Numbered from the stretch's first letter, positions 26,613-36,431 are shown. The stretch is DNA of 64,000 nucleotides from Neobacillus rhizosphaerae (GCF_937468385.1 NZ_CALBWS010000019.1:33627-97626), one strand, 5' to 3'. Numbers and translations are program-made. Notes: generated by a model not told the origin, from the letters alone.

Positions 26613-27878
26613 ATGGATAGAGTAAATAAGATTATTAACATGTTAGAAAATGGCCAACATAAAGAAGCCATTAATGAATATAATGTTGTATTAAAAAGCG
26701 GCAATCATGAAGAAATGTTTCTCCTTGGAGAGGAATTGTACCAGTTTGGATTTTTAGATGAAGCAAAGGTTTTGGTGGATAGCCTATTAGAAATATACCC
26801 TGAAGAGGGCGAGCTTCTTGTCTTATTAGGTGAAATATTAGTGGAGGCAGGGGAAGAGGAAGAAGCCATTCTTGTCCTTGAAAGAATTTCAGAACAGGAT
26901 GCGAATTTTGGACAGTCATTACTGCTGCTCGCTGATCTTTATCAACTCCAAGGTCTTTATGAAGTATGTGAAAGGAAGCTTTTGAAGGCAAAAGAAATAT
27001 TGCCGGATGAAGTCATTATTGATTTTGCTTTAGGGGAGCTTTTCAGCGAACAAGGTGAAATAGCTAAGGCAATGAATGCATATGAAGTGGTTTTAAGGGA
27101 AGAAAATGAAATGGCAGGTGTAAATATACATGGGAGGATGGCTGACTTGTTAAGTGCCTCAGGAGCTTTTGAGGAAGCGCTGATCTATTATGAAAAAGCA
27201 CTCGCTGAAAAATTAGAGATCAACACGCTATTCGGCTATGCTTTTACAGCGCTTCAGGCAGGCTATAATCGAACTGCCATTGAAAAGTTCAATGAATTAA
27301 AAGAGCTTGACCCAGAATACCACTCACTCTATTTACACCTTGCCAAGGCCTATGAAGGGGAAGATGAGCTTGAAAATAGTTTACACTCGATTAAAGAAGG
27401 CATAAAACAAGATGAATTTAATAAAGAATTATTCTTCTACGGTGGGAAAATGGCATTAAAGCTTGGAAAAGAAGCGGAAGCGGAACAGTATTTCCGAGAA
27501 GCCCTTGCCATAGATCCGGGATTTGCAGAAGCAGCGATCACTTTAAATAAGCTCTTTTTCCAGCAGGAGAGATATGAGGATGTCATTGATTTAATATCGC
27601 AGCTGGATATTACGGAAGATGAAGAACCACAGTTTTTATGGGATTCTGCCTTGAGCTTTCAAAGATTAGAAGAATTTTCATACGCATTAGACAAATATGA
27701 AAGTGCATATACTTTTTTTAAGAATAATGAGGCATTTTTGCATGATTACGGATATTTTCTAATTGAAGAAGGAAAAACCGACCGAGCCGCCGAAATTTTT
27801 AAACAACTGATTATTCACGATCCAACAAACGATGAGTATTTAGATTTGCTCGAACGTCTTACCGACTTGAAAGATTAA
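26613..27878 (+). CDS. ypiA: TPR-repeat protein YpiA
   Basis: A 421-residue acidic protein built of tetratricopeptide repeats along its length (for example [61 protein letters not shown]). It matches YpiA of B. subtilis in length (423) and place between the aro cluster and ypiB. No catalytic domain is present, so a scaffold or protein-interaction role in the cytoplasm is the likely class of function; its partner is unknown to me. ATG at 26613 follows GGAAGAGGT. ypiB follows 32 bp later. Confidence 0.85.
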   Translation: MDRVNKIINMLENGQHKEAINEYNVVLKSGNHEEMFLLGEELYQFGFLDEAKVLVDSLLEIYPEEGELLVLLGEILVEAGEEEEAILVLERISEQDANFGQSLLLLADLYQLQGLYEVCERKLLKAKEILPDEVIIDFALGELFSEQGEIAKAMNAYEVVLREENEMAGVNIHGRMADLLSASGAFEEALIYYEKALAEKLEINTLFGYAFTALQAGYNRTAIEKFNELKELDPEYHSLYLHLAKAYEGEDELENSLHSIKEGIKQDEFNKELFFYGGKMALKLGKEAEAEQYFREALAIDPGFAEAAITLNKLFFQQERYEDVIDLISQLDITEDEEPQFLWDSALSFQRLEEFSYALDKYESAYTFFKNNEAFLHDYGYFLIEEGKTDRAAEIFKQLIIHDPTNDEYLDLLERLTDLKD

Positions 27879-27910
27879 ATAAGCTGATAATGCAGAGGAG
27901 GGAAACTATC

Positions 27911-28477
27911 ATGGCAACCCCTGTTTCTGTCAACGAGAAGAAGGACTTTATTCGCTGGTTTTTAAATCATTATCAATTAAAGAGAAGAGAATGTGTTTGG
28001 ATTCTTAATTATTTAATGAGCCACGATCAACTTATGGAAAAAGTTCATTTTGTGGAGCAAGCACAATATTGTCCCCGTGGTTTGATTATGTCAACACATT
28101 GTGTGGATAAAGTGCCATTTCGTTTTTATAAAGAAAATGTAATGACAACAGATGCTGAAAAATCTTTTCATGATATCCGCTTAAATCGGGAAGAGGATAT
28201 TTTTATTCAATTAAACTTTCATGCCGCTAATCAGGCACACCAGTATGCTTTTGTTCTTGAGGAAAATCCTTTCGTTCCGAAGCATCTGCAGGTAAATGAA
28301 AAGGATGGGGTTATAGCAGAACAATTACTACAAAACAGTATTGAACGTTTTCAACGTGAAAAGCTGCTTCAATTAATCGATGAAGCGCTTGATAAACAAG
28401 ATCGACAGGCGTTTCATCTGTTGACAGAAAAATTAAATAAACTAAAGTTGACTGAACCAAAAGGAAGTTTGCGTTAA
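27911..28477 (+). CDS. ypiB: YpiB, UPF0302 family
   Basis: A 188-residue soluble protein with the family features [20 protein letters not shown] near the N-terminus, [11 protein letters not shown], and a C-terminal helical part resembling the IDEALD...F..L..KL pattern ([20 protein letters not shown]). B. subtilis YpiB is 179 residues and sits at the same place before ypiF and qcrA; reported links are to cytochrome bc complex or lipopolysaccharide-unrelated regulation and remain unclear to me. ATG 27911 has AGGAGGG upstream; the earlier in-frame ATG at 27890 lacks one. Confidence 0.85.
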   Translation: MATPVSVNEKKDFIRWFLNHYQLKRRECVWILNYLMSHDQLMEKVHFVEQAQYCPRGLIMSTHCVDKVPFRFYKENVMTTDAEKSFHDIRLNREEDIFIQLNFHAANQAHQYAFVLEENPFVPKHLQVNEKDGVIAEQLLQNSIERFQREKLLQLIDEALDKQDRQAFHLLTEKLNKLKLTEPKGSLR

Positions 28478-28498
28478 GCAGACTTCCTTTTGGTTTGG
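28457..28498 (+). terminator. Terminator overlapping the end of ypiB
   Basis: CCAAAAGGAAGT and ACTTCCTTTTGG form a 12-bp stem, extended by TTGC/GCAG partly, with T-rich sequence after it. The following gap to 28704 is AT-rich and held nothing else I could identify. Confidence 0.6.
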
Positions 28499-28704
28499 AA
28501 AAGGGACAGAGCACCGATAAATAAATGACCTTATCCAAATTTGCGAAAAGTATCCATTTTCAAGACGAATTAACTGAAGTTCGTCTCTTTTCACACCACC
28601 TTTATAAAGCAAGGGAGAATATTATTAAAATTCTTATTTATCTTTTAATGTTTTGGGAGTTAATGATATGATAGGAATAGTGAATGCAAAAGGTTGGTGG
28701 AAAA

Positions 28705-29169
28705 ATGAAATGGATACCTCAAGATGTTGAGACTTACTTGAATGCTAAGGAGTATGTGGACACGGCTGTAATACCGATTTATTCGGTTTCAGTAGGAGGT
28801 GATATGAAACAATCAGCTGCCATGGCAGAATTTATCACACTATTAACAAGTCATTTAGAAAGACAATTTACGGGAAGACTTTTATTATTTCCTCCGTTTA
28901 CATACTTAAAAGTTGAAAAAACTGAAAAAGTATTAGGCGATTTACAGATTTGGGAAGAAAACATTGTAAACAGTGAGTTTAAACACATATTTTACATAAC
29001 AACTGAAATCGAATGGAGGACACATGAAAATGAGGTAGACGGGTCGTTAATTTGGCTCCCATCACTTCCACTTGAGCAGATGAGTGATTCGCAAAAAATG
29101 GAGATGATTGATAGTCAAGTTAAACAACTTTTAATTCTCTTTACGCAAAAATGGCATGAAAATGGGTAA
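28705..29169 (+). CDS. ypiF: YpiF (DUF2487 family)
   Basis: A 154-residue protein of unknown function with WIPQDVETYLNAKEYVDTAV at the start and RQFTGRLLLFPPFTYLK in the middle, matching YpiF in B. subtilis by size and by position immediately before qcrA. It appears soluble. ATG 28705 is preferred over ATG 28684 because GGTTGGTGG precedes it. A promoter for qcrABC lies in the 141-bp gap that follows, so ypiF is probably transcribed separately. Confidence 0.8.
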   Translation: MKWIPQDVETYLNAKEYVDTAVIPIYSVSVGGDMKQSAAMAEFITLLTSHLERQFTGRLLLFPPFTYLKVEKTEKVLGDLQIWEENIVNSEFKHIFYITTEIEWRTHENEVDGSLIWLPSLPLEQMSDSQKMEMIDSQVKQLLILFTQKWHENG

Positions 29170-29206
29170 AACTATCCCTATTACATGTTTTTAAAATAGT
29201 ATGATA

Positions 29207-29235
29207 TTGACCTTGCTTGAAGATTGATATATCAT
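29207..29235 (+). promoter_or_regulatory. Sigma-A promoter of qcrABC
   Basis: TTGACC and TATCAT are separated by exactly 17 bases. Transcription would start near 29242, about 69 bases before qcrA. Confidence 0.55.
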
Positions 29236-29310
29236 TGTTATGTCCTAGTTTTATATGTGTTTAATTAATGTCCGCTGGACTTAACTTCGTGAATAGAGGG
29301 GGGGATAAGC

Positions 29311-29820
29311 ATGAGTAAAGAGCGTGTTTCAAGACGTCAATTTTTAAGTTACACTTTAACAGGTGTAGGCGGCTTTATGGCAGCCGGAATGTTAATGCCA
29401 ATGGTGCGTTTTGCAGTGGATCCAGTTTTAAAGGCTGAGGCTGGCGGAGATTTTATTGCAACAAAGCAAAAGGTTTCTGAGTTAACGGCTGAACCGGTTC
29501 GGGTTGACTTTACCTTCAAGCAAAAGGATGCATGGTATGAGTCAGAGGTTACCAATACGGCTTGGGTTTATCGTGATGATAAGACAGATAAAATTGTTGC
29601 TCTGTCGCCTGTTTGTAAGCATTTAGGCTGTACGGTAAACTGGAATACCGATAAGGAACATCCAAACCAATTCTTCTGTCCATGCCATTATGGCCGTTAT
29701 ACAAAGGATGGAACAAACGTTAAAGGTACACCGCCACTAGCACCGCTTGATGAATATCCATTTAAGGAAAAGGATGGTTACCTTTATTTAGGTAAAGCAA
29801 AACCACGGAAGGGGGCGTAA
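29311..29820 (+). CDS. qcrA: Menaquinol:cytochrome c reductase, Rieske iron-sulfur subunit
   Basis: This 169-residue protein starts with a twin-arginine-like region and a membrane helix (RVSRRQFLSYTLTGVGGFMA, residues 5-24), followed by the Rieske domain on the outer side. Cluster ligands are in CKHLGCTVNW and CPCHYGRYT (two cysteines and two histidines, with the disulfide cysteines). It passes electrons from menaquinol to the cytochrome c domain of QcrC. ATG at 29311 has AGGGGGGGAT. qcrB begins 3 bp after the stop. Confidence 0.96.
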   Translation: MSKERVSRRQFLSYTLTGVGGFMAAGMLMPMVRFAVDPVLKAEAGGDFIATKQKVSELTAEPVRVDFTFKQKDAWYESEVTNTAWVYRDDKTDKIVALSPVCKHLGCTVNWNTDKEHPNQFFCPCHYGRYTKDGTNVKGTPPLAPLDEYPFKEKDGYLYLGKAKPRKGA

Positions 29821-29823
29821 TCA

Positions 29824-30498
29824 TTGTTAAACAAAATTTACGATTGGGTAGATGAACGTTTAGATATTACGCCTTTGTGGCGCGATATCGCAGACCATGA
29901 AGTACCTGAGCATGTTAACCCGGCGCATCACTTTTCAGCGTTTGTATATTGCTTTGGCGGTCTGACATTCTTCGTTACAGTCATACAAATTCTTTCCGGT
30001 ATGTTTTTAACCATGTACTATGTGCCGGATATTAAAAACGCATGGGAATCTGTTTATTATCTGCAAAATGAGGTAGCTTTTGGACAAATTGTTCGTGGAA
30101 TGCATCACTGGGGTGCAAGTTTAGTACTTGTCATGATGTTTTTACATACGTTACGGGTCTTTTTCCAAGGTGCCTATAAAAAACCTCGTGAGTTAAACTG
30201 GATTGTCGGAGTACTTATTTTCTTCGTCATGCTTGGTTTAGGTTTTACTGGTTATTTATTACCTTGGGATATGAAAGCGCTGTTCGCAACAAAAGTAGGT
30301 CTGCAAATTGCTGAGGCTACACCATTCATTGGGACCTATGTCAAAGTCTTACTTGCTGGTCATGAACATATTGTTGGTGCTCAAACATTGACCCGTTTCT
30401 TTGCCATCCACGTGTTCTTTTTGCCAGCAGTATTATTTGGGTTAATGGCAGCGCACTTCGTTATGATTCGTAAACAAGGTATTTCAGGACCGCTTTAA
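29824..30498 (+). CDS. qcrB: Menaquinol:cytochrome c reductase, cytochrome b subunit
   Basis: A 224-residue b6-type cytochrome with four main membrane helices. Paired haem-ligand histidines are in RGMHHWGASLVLVMMFLHTL and in the later RFFAIHVFFLPA...AAHFV helix. AFVYCFGGLTFF holds the cysteine that in b6-type proteins binds the extra covalent haem. As in b6c complexes, the domain ends here and the subunit IV part lies in QcrC. Start is TTG at 29824 after a GGAAGGGGG site at the end of qcrA. Confidence 0.95.
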   Translation: MLNKIYDWVDERLDITPLWRDIADHEVPEHVNPAHHFSAFVYCFGGLTFFVTVIQILSGMFLTMYYVPDIKNAWESVYYLQNEVAFGQIVRGMHHWGASLVLVMMFLHTLRVFFQGAYKKPRELNWIVGVLIFFVMLGLGFTGYLLPWDMKALFATKVGLQIAEATPFIGTYVKVLLAGHEHIVGAQTLTRFFAIHVFFLPAVLFGLMAAHFVMIRKQGISGPL

Positions 30499-30559
30499 AA
30501 TCGGTTCTAAACTGTAATTTATTTTCTAATCTTTACGGAAAAAGGAGGGGGATTACTCA

Positions 30560-31333
30560 ATGCATCGCGGTAAAGGTATGAAGTTCGTCGGCGACTCACG
30601 TGTGTTAGCGCCTGAATCACGGAAGACGATGCTTCCGAAAGATTATTCAGAATACCCTGGAAAAACAGAAGCATTCTGGCCTAATTTCCTTTTGAAAGAA
30701 TGGATGATAGGTGCCGTATTTCTAGTTGGCTATTTATGTTTAACGGTTGCACATCCGGCTCCGCTTGAAAGAATTGCGGATCCAACTGATACAGGTTATA
30801 TTCCATTACCAGACTGGTATTTCTTGTTCTTGTATCAATTGCTGAAATATACATTTGCCTCAGGTCCCTATACAGTAATCGGTGCAATGATTATACCGGG
30901 ACTCGCATTCGGGGGGTTATTATTAGCTCCGTTTCTTGATCGTGGACCGGAACGCCGTCCAATGAAGCGTCCGCTTGCGACAGGATTTATGCTTTTGGCA
31001 TTAGCTTCAATTGTATTTTTAACTTGGCAATCTGTTGCAACTCATGACTGGGCGGCTGCTGAACGTCAAGGTAAAATTGTTGCAAAAGTAGATATTGATA
31101 AGACAAGTGACGGCTACAAAATCGCTAGTGATAATACATGTATTACCTGCCATGGTGAAAATCTTCAAGGTGGCGCAGGGGCCCCATCATTAATTGGTAC
31201 GGGCTTGTCCGCTGATGAAGTGGCAAAAATCGCAAAAAATGGTACAACCAAGATGCCAGCGGGAATTTTTAAAGGTGATGCAGAACAGCTTAAAAAGCTT
31301 TCTGAATTTATCTCAGGTCTTGGAAAGAAATAA
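30560..31333 (+). CDS. qcrC: Menaquinol:cytochrome c reductase, subunit IV-cytochrome c fusion
   Basis: The 257-residue protein combines an N-terminal subunit IV-like part with three membrane helices (PDWYFLFLYQLLKY is the quinol-site block) and a C-terminal cytochrome c domain with the haem motif CITCH near residue 196 and MPAGI as the distal methionine region. This fusion is characteristic of the Bacillus bc complex. ATG at 30560 has AAAGGAGGGGG. The operon ends at the terminator at 31344. Confidence 0.96.
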   Translation: MHRGKGMKFVGDSRVLAPESRKTMLPKDYSEYPGKTEAFWPNFLLKEWMIGAVFLVGYLCLTVAHPAPLERIADPTDTGYIPLPDWYFLFLYQLLKYTFASGPYTVIGAMIIPGLAFGGLLLAPFLDRGPERRPMKRPLATGFMLLALASIVFLTWQSVATHDWAAAERQGKIVAKVDIDKTSDGYKIASDNTCITCHGENLQGGAGAPSLIGTGLSADEVAKIAKNGTTKMPAGIFKGDAEQLKKLSEFISGLGKK

Positions 31334-31343
31334 TTTCATTATT

Positions 31344-31372
31344 AAAAGCTGACGGAATACGTCAGCTTTTTT
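31344..31372 (+). terminator. Terminator after qcrABC
   Basis: AAAAGCTGACG and CGTCAGCTTTT form an 11-bp stem around GAATA, followed by Ts. Confidence 0.88.
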
Positions 31373-31423
31373 ATTCATGAAAAGATAAAGTCTTTTAAAA
31401 AGAAGAAGAAAAGGGGAGTTTTT

Positions 31424-32017
31424 GTGCGCTTTATTTATCCTCTCTTGGCTAATCGTTCTATGCTTATACTCTTACTTATCGTAAATATTGCCGGAACAGC
31501 TTACGGGTTTTACTGGTATGGGTGGCAGTTAAAAGAGACACCAGCTAAATTCCTTATTTTTGTTCCTGATAGTCCTACTGCCAGTTTATTTTTTGTTTTT
31601 GTCTTGATTGCATTTTTATTGAAGAAAAACTGGCCATTAATCGAAGCTCTCGCGATTGTAACGCTATTTAAATATGGGATTTGGGCCGTTGTCATGAATA
31701 TTCTTGTCTATTTTGTCAAAGGAGAATTGGATTGGATCAGCTATATGTTAATATTCTCTCATTTTGCTATGGCGGTCCAAGGATTATTGTATGCCCCATT
31801 TTACCGTTTTAAATGGTGGCATTTAATTGTAACGGCTATTTGGACGTTTCATAATGATGTCATTGATTATGTTTTCTTCATGTTACCTAGTTATCATGTG
31901 CTTGATCGCTATATACCACAAATTGGCTATTTTACCTTCTGGCTTTCTATTCTTTCAATTGGTCTTGCTTATTATTTTTCAATTCGTTCTAATAGGTTTA
32001 AATTAGAAATTAAATAA
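31424..32017 (+). CDS. ypjA: YpjA membrane protein (DUF1405)
   Basis: A 197-residue protein with about six hydrophobic helices (SMLILLLIVNIAGTAYGFYW, SLFFVFVLIAFLL, FHNDVIDYVFFMLPSYH). It corresponds to YpjA of B. subtilis, which follows qcrC. No catalytic motif was seen. The start is GTG at 31424 preceded by AAAGGGGAG. Its location suggests association with respiration, but this is guilt by association only. Confidence 0.82.
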   Translation: MRFIYPLLANRSMLILLLIVNIAGTAYGFYWYGWQLKETPAKFLIFVPDSPTASLFFVFVLIAFLLKKNWPLIEALAIVTLFKYGIWAVVMNILVYFVKGELDWISYMLIFSHFAMAVQGLLYAPFYRFKWWHLIVTAIWTFHNDVIDYVFFMLPSYHVLDRYIPQIGYFTFWLSILSIGLAYYFSIRSNRFKLEIK

Positions 32018-32094
32018 TCGTGTTCCTCCAAATGATGGTCTAACCTTGTCCTATCCTACATACATTTTATTAGTAATGAAAGGGGGGACAAGGA

Positions 32095-32889
32095 TTGAAA
32101 ATCAAATGGTTTCTTTTATTTGCAATTATCATTATGCTTACTCCCATACCTGCCTTCGCTGAACAGCCCTCGACCATGGAAAGGCTAGATGATATTTCAG
32201 ATGAAGCTCTCCAAATGGTGAAGTTTCATAGATATGAAGATGCTAAAAAAATGCTTGATTATTTTTCTGACCAGTTCACGAGCATTACTGGAAATGAAAA
32301 GCCCTTAACCTTGGACGAAGTCAGAATTGTTCACACCTCACATGACGAGGCGATGGAAGCAGCAGTGAGCCCTACAATGAAATATGAAGAAAGAATCAAT
32401 AAATTAACTAAATTCCGTCTTGTTATTGATGCAATTGCAACAAATCATCAACCCTTATGGACAGAAATGGAAGATCAAATCATGACTGCCTTTCATCAGG
32501 CAAAGGATGCAGCCATTAATGGTGATACGCCCCATTTTCATAGCAACTTCAATACTTTTTTATCTTTATATAATGTCATTTATCCAAGTATGAAAATTGA
32601 TGTTCCTGTAGAAAATATTCAGAGATTAGATGCTCGAATTGACTTTATTAATGAGTATCGTTCCCAAATTGTTAAAGACTCAAAAAGCCAACAGGAACTT
32701 GATGCCCTGGATACGGATTTAAAAAATCTTTTTGCAAATATGGAAGAGGACCAAGCGGACCCTTCCATATGGTGGGTTATCATCTCTACTGGGAGTATTA
32801 TTATCATGACATTATCCTATGTTGGCTGGCGCAAGTACCAAGGTGACAAAGCGATGAGAAAAGATCGATCCAGAGATCAAAAAGATTGA
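32095..32889 (+). CDS. ypjB: Sporulation-associated protein YpjB
   Basis: A 264-residue protein with a signal peptide (WFLLFAIIIMLTPIPAFA, cleavage likely after AFA), an extracytoplasmic helical domain of about 190 residues, a C-terminal membrane helix (WWVIISTGSIIIMTLSYVGW) and a short basic cytoplasmic tail. This topology and its place after ypjA fit YpjB, annotated as a sporulation protein. The exact role is unknown. The TTG start at 32095 follows AAAGGGGGGAC. Confidence 0.82.
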   Translation: MKIKWFLLFAIIIMLTPIPAFAEQPSTMERLDDISDEALQMVKFHRYEDAKKMLDYFSDQFTSITGNEKPLTLDEVRIVHTSHDEAMEAAVSPTMKYEERINKLTKFRLVIDAIATNHQPLWTEMEDQIMTAFHQAKDAAINGDTPHFHSNFNTFLSLYNVIYPSMKIDVPVENIQRLDARIDFINEYRSQIVKDSKSQQELDALDTDLKNLFANMEEDQADPSIWWVIISTGSIIIMTLSYVGWRKYQGDKAMRKDRSRDQKD

Positions 32890-32947
32890 CTAGTCTAATT
32901 GGCTTTACTAAAATGAATAACATCATGAGCTGATTAGGAGGATTCAC

Positions 32948-33628
32948 ATGGTTTACCTTATTTATTTTGCAATGATTGTATTAATCCCTCTATGGGCACA
33001 AATGAAAGTGAAAAATACCTTTGCTCGATATTCTCGGGTAGCATCCTCAGCCTCTCTTAGAGGTTCGGAGGTAGCAAGGAAAATGTTAAATGCTAATGGC
33101 CTCTCCCATGTTAGCGTCGAAGAGGGTCGTGGCTTTTTAAGTGACCACTATGATCCAAGAACCAAGACGGTTAAATTGTCACCTGAAAATTTCCACGGGC
33201 ATTCGATTGCCGCTGCGGCTGTCGCTGCCCATGAATGCGGACATGCTATCCAGGATTCAGAGGGCTACGCTTTCTTACGATTTCGTCATGCTTTAGTTCC
33301 GGTAGCTAATATTGGTTCAAATGTTTCATGGGTTTTTATAATGATTGGGATATTTGCGCATTTGAGTGGAATGCTGTTACTAGGAATTATTTTTATGGCA
33401 GCTGCTGTCCTTTTTCAAATTATCACTCTGCCAGTTGAACTTAATGCATCGAATCGGGCGATGGATCAAATTGTTTCCTTGGGATTAGTCGGTAATAGAG
33501 AAGATAGAGAAGCTAGAAAGGTTTTAAATGCTGCTGCCCTTACGTATGTTGCAGCGACCGCAGTAGCAGTTTTAGAATTATTAAGGTTTGTCCTAATGTT
33601 TACGGGAATGAATAGAAATGATGATTAA
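32948..33628 (+). CDS. Membrane zinc metallopeptidase, YugP-like
   Basis: A 226-residue integral membrane protein with the zinc motif HECGH (HExxH) in VAAHECGHAIQDSEGY near residue 96 and about four membrane helices. It belongs to the DUF/Zn-peptidase family of B. subtilis YugP, which is encoded elsewhere in that genome, so this copy is an addition to the ypjB-ypjD interval. NASNRAMDQI with downstream LNAAALTYVAAT is typical of the family. Substrate unknown. ATG at 32948 has AGGAGG. A very strong bidirectional terminator follows. Confidence 0.85.
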   Translation: MVYLIYFAMIVLIPLWAQMKVKNTFARYSRVASSASLRGSEVARKMLNANGLSHVSVEEGRGFLSDHYDPRTKTVKLSPENFHGHSIAAAAVAAHECGHAIQDSEGYAFLRFRHALVPVANIGSNVSWVFIMIGIFAHLSGMLLLGIIFMAAAVLFQIITLPVELNASNRAMDQIVSLGLVGNREDREARKVLNAAALTYVAATAVAVLELLRFVLMFTGMNRNDD

Positions 33629-33632
33629 AGTA

Positions 33633-33671
33633 AGAAAAGCAATGTCCGCAAATGGACATTGCTTTTCTTAA
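33633..33671 (+). terminator. Bidirectional terminator after the metallopeptidase gene
   Basis: AAGAAAAGCAATGTCC pairs perfectly with GGACATTGCTTTTCTT over 16 bp around GCAAAT. The A-rich 5' side and T-rich 3' side allow use on both strands, including ypjC transcripts that reach it. Confidence 0.88.
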
Positions 33672-33782
33672 AGTATAAGAATTTATAACATTGGACTTCG
33701 AGAAATGTCCAGCTCCAGGCGCCTTACGCTTATTCTTATAGAATAAGGATTTATTACATTTGCTTGCCGGAACCAAGGCGCG
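33672..33782 (+). repeat. Dispersed intergenic repeat, copy B (shortened)
   Basis: It begins TATAAGAATTTATAACATTG and shares the core GAAATGTCCAGCTCCAGGCG with the other copies, but the middle is missing: GGCGCC is followed directly by TTACGCTTATTCTTATAG. Its first ~45 bases are nearly identical to copy D at 57238. Confidence 0.75.
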
Positions 33783-33783
33783 T

Positions 33784-34653
33784 CTACCCTATAGGCATTT
33801 TATTTTCGTCAAGTGTGAAGCCTTCTCCATGAACATCATGAACAATGGAAATCGAAATAAATGCATGAGGGTCTACAGAGGTTATTAAATTTTTTAAGCG
33901 CATAATTTCGTTTTTGGCGACAACGCAATATAAAACTTCACGCTCACTTTTTGTGTATGAACCATATCCTCTTAGAGCTGTTACTCCGCGTTCCATGTCA
34001 TCCATAATTTTTTTAGCTATCTGTTCATTTTTCTCAGAAATAATCATCGCACCCCGGGCAGAATATGCACCTTCCTGCATGAAATCAATCACTCTAGCTC
34101 CGACGAAAACAGCCACAAGTGTATACATAGCTTCTTTATAATTCAGATATGTAAACAATGAAAGCGCAATAACAACTGCATCAAATATGAACATTGTTTT
34201 TCCCATATTCCAACCTACATATTTTTGGACAAGTCTTGCAATTATATCTACTCCACCTGTTGTCCCTCCAAAACGGAAGATAATCCCTAAACCTATGCCA
34301 GTGAATACACCAGCAAATAATGCGGCTAAGGTTAAATCACTTTGAAGCGGCATGTCTATCGGGAAACGCTGAAAAATCCATAAAAAAATCGAGACCCCGA
34401 CAGTTCCGAAAATTGTATATAAGAAAGCGTTCCTTCCTAATATTCTCCATCCTATAAAAAATAGTGGAATATTAAGTAGCAGGTTTGTATAAGAAGGATC
34501 CCAGTTGATCAAGAAATAAAAAATCAATGTAATTCCTGTGAACCCTCCTTCGGCTAGCTTATTCTGCATATTAAAATTGACTAGACCAAACGACATAATG
34601 GCTGCACCTAATAGGATAAACAGAATGTTCTTTACTTTTAGGCCAAAAATCAT
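33784..34653 (-). CDS. ypjC: YitT/UPF0750-family membrane protein YpjC
   Basis: A 289-residue protein with five to six membrane helices in the first 190 residues (IMSFGLVNFNMQNKLAEGGF, LAALFAGVFTGIGLGIIFRF, GGTTGGVDIIARLVQKY) and a C-terminal cytoplasmic DUF2179 domain (MIISEKNEQIAKKIMDDMER, GYGSYTKSEREVLYCVV). This is the architecture of the YitT family to which B. subtilis YpjC belongs. The start at 34653 is chosen because GAGGAGG lies seven bases upstream; two earlier in-frame codons overlap that site. It is on the strand opposite to all neighbours and its 3' end abuts repeat copy B. Confidence 0.82.
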   Translation of the reverse strand: MIFGLKVKNILFILLGAAIMSFGLVNFNMQNKLAEGGFTGITLIFYFLINWDPSYTNLLLNIPLFFIGWRILGRNAFLYTIFGTVGVSIFLWIFQRFPIDMPLQSDLTLAALFAGVFTGIGLGIIFRFGGTTGGVDIIARLVQKYVGWNMGKTMFIFDAVVIALSLFTYLNYKEAMYTLVAVFVGARVIDFMQEGAYSARGAMIISEKNEQIAKKIMDDMERGVTALRGYGSYTKSEREVLYCVVAKNEIMRLKNLITSVDPHAFISISIVHDVHGEGFTLDENKMPIG

Positions 34654-34856
34654 AAACATTCCTCCTCTTCCCAATATTGCTCTCCTATGGCGGTATTTAT
34701 TATAGCGAATTAATATCGCTAGGGCAATGAGATTAGAAAAAGAAGTGATAGAAACGAAAACATTTGTAAATCAGCTCTAATTTAGCTAACATAAACATGA
34801 ATAAAAACATTACTAAAGTCAAATTGGTCATAGGGAGAAGGAGAGGTGAATTGAAA

Positions 34857-35192
34857 ATGGCTGTACAGAAGTCGATAAAGGAACTGCAGGCGGAAGTAGA
34901 TACATACATAAGTCAATTTAAAGAAGGATATTTCAGTCCGTTAGCAATGCTTGCAAGATTAACTGAGGAACTAGGGGAATTAGCTAGGGAAATAAACCAT
35001 TATTATGGTGAGAAGCCTAAGAAATCTAGCGAAACAGAAAAGGCCATTGAAGAAGAACTTGGAGATCTTCTATTTGTACTGATTTGCATGGCAAATGCCT
35101 TAAACATTGATTTGGAAGAAGCTCATGATTATGTTATGAATAAATTTAATACGAGGGACAAAGACCGTTGGACAAGAATTGAGCAGGAGTGA
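34857..35192 (+). CDS. ypjD: MazG-like nucleotide pyrophosphohydrolase YpjD
   Basis: A 111-residue single-domain MazG-type protein resembling B. subtilis YpjD (111 residues). The all-alpha metal-binding signature is present: [15 protein letters not shown] near residue 40 and [16 protein letters not shown] near residue 65, giving the ExxE...ExxD pattern. Such enzymes hydrolyse nucleoside triphosphates, often non-canonical ones, to monophosphates. ATG 34857 follows GAGAGGTG; upstream in-frame ATG 34797 lacks a site. Its stop overlaps the start region of dapB. Confidence 0.9.
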   Translation: MAVQKSIKELQAEVDTYISQFKEGYFSPLAMLARLTEELGELAREINHYYGEKPKKSSETEKAIEEELGDLLFVLICMANALNIDLEEAHDYVMNKFNTRDKDRWTRIEQE

Positions 35193-35197
35193 AGATA

Positions 35198-36001
35198 ATG
35201 AGTGAGATTAAAATTATCATTGCCGGGCCAAGGGGACGGATGGGCAGTGAAGCGGTAAAGCTAGTAACCACGACAGAACAATTTAAGCTTGTAGCTGTCC
35301 TTGATCATAAATATGGTGGAATGATGTTAAGTGATGTAGCAGGGTTTCAAACTATTTCGAATGTACCTATTTATACTAATATTGAAAATTGCCTTCAAGA
35401 GGTAGAAGCAGATGTATTAATAGATTTAACGACACCTGAAGTAGGAATGTACCACGCTAAAGCAGCGCTCGAACATAATGTTCGCCCAGTTGTCGGAACG
35501 ACAGGCTTTACGAAAGAAAATTTAGCTGAGTTGGAACGTCTTAGTTATGAAAAAGAATTAGGTTGTATCATTGCTCCTAACTTTGCTATTGGGGCGGTAC
35601 TGATGATGAAATTTTCGCAGCTTGCAGCAAAGTATTTTTATGATGTAGAAATTATCGAAATGCATCATGACCAAAAACTGGATGCCCCGTCCGGAACGGC
35701 AGTAAAAACAGCTGAGCTGATTTCAGATGTACGAGAAACAAAAAAACAGGGTCATCCAAATGAAAAAGAAACAATAGACGGTGCAAGAGGGGCTGATTAT
35801 GATGGAATGCATATTCATTCTGTCCGTTTGCCAGGACTCATCGCCCATCAGCAGGTTTTATTTGGCTCAGATGGGCAGACATTAACAATTCGTCATGATT
35901 CCTACAATCGTGCCTCCTTTATGTCAGGTGTAAAAGTAGCAGTCGAAACCGTAATGAAGCAAAATAACTTTGTTTACGGACTTGAAAATATTTTAGATTA
36001 G
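35198..36001 (+). CDS. dapB: 4-hydroxy-tetrahydrodipicolinate reductase
   Basis: A 267-residue enzyme of lysine and diaminopimelate synthesis, needed for peptidoglycan and, in spores, dipicolinate precursors. The nucleotide-binding [11 protein letters not shown] is near residues 9-19, the active-site block is [18 protein letters not shown], and VGTTGF is also conserved. ATG 35198 gives the same length as B. subtilis DapB; a GTG at 35189 overlaps the ypjD stop. mgsA starts 10 bp after its end. Confidence 0.96.
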   Translation: MSEIKIIIAGPRGRMGSEAVKLVTTTEQFKLVAVLDHKYGGMMLSDVAGFQTISNVPIYTNIENCLQEVEADVLIDLTTPEVGMYHAKAALEHNVRPVVGTTGFTKENLAELERLSYEKELGCIIAPNFAIGAVLMMKFSQLAAKYFYDVEIIEMHHDQKLDAPSGTAVKTAELISDVRETKKQGHPNEKETIDGARGADYDGMHIHSVRLPGLIAHQQVLFGSDGQTLTIRHDSYNRASFMSGVKVAVETVMKQNNFVYGLENILD

Positions 36002-36011
36002 GAGCCAAATT

Positions 36012-36431
36012 ATGAATATTGCTTTGATTGCCCATGATAAAAAGAAAAATGACCTTGTACAATTTGTAACTGCCTATCAGGAAATATTTAAGAAACATAC
36101 ACTGTTTGCAACTGGAACAACTGGCTTACGTATTAATGAAGCAACGGGGTTAACCGTTACTCGCTTCCAATCCGGTCCACTTGGTGGTGACCAACAAATT
36201 GGTGCTAAGATTGCGAAAAATCAAATGGATGCGATTTTCTTTTTCCGCGATCCACTAACAGCTCAGCCGCATGAACCGGATGTGACGGCTTTAGTAAGAC
36301 TTTGTGATGTATATGCTGTTCCACTCGCTACCAATATGGGTACGGCTGAATTATTAATACGAGGTTTAGAACTTGGCTTAATTGATTGGAGAAATATTGT
36401 CAAAGTGAATGGTGAAGGAAATGAAGAATAA
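36012..36431 (+). CDS. mgsA: Methylglyoxal synthase
   Basis: A 139-residue enzyme that converts dihydroxyacetone phosphate to methylglyoxal and phosphate, bypassing lower glycolysis. Phosphate-binding TGTTGLRI and the catalytic block [12 protein letters not shown] (around residues 57-68) are present, with [15 protein letters not shown] following. It begins 10 bp after dapB and its last codons overlap bshB1. Association with bacillithiol genes makes sense, since bacillithiol takes part in methylglyoxal detoxification. Confidence 0.96.
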   Translation: MNIALIAHDKKKNDLVQFVTAYQEIFKKHTLFATGTTGLRINEATGLTVTRFQSGPLGGDQQIGAKIAKNQMDAIFFFRDPLTAQPHEPDVTALVRLCDVYAVPLATNMGTAELLIRGLELGLIDWRNIVKVNGEGNEE

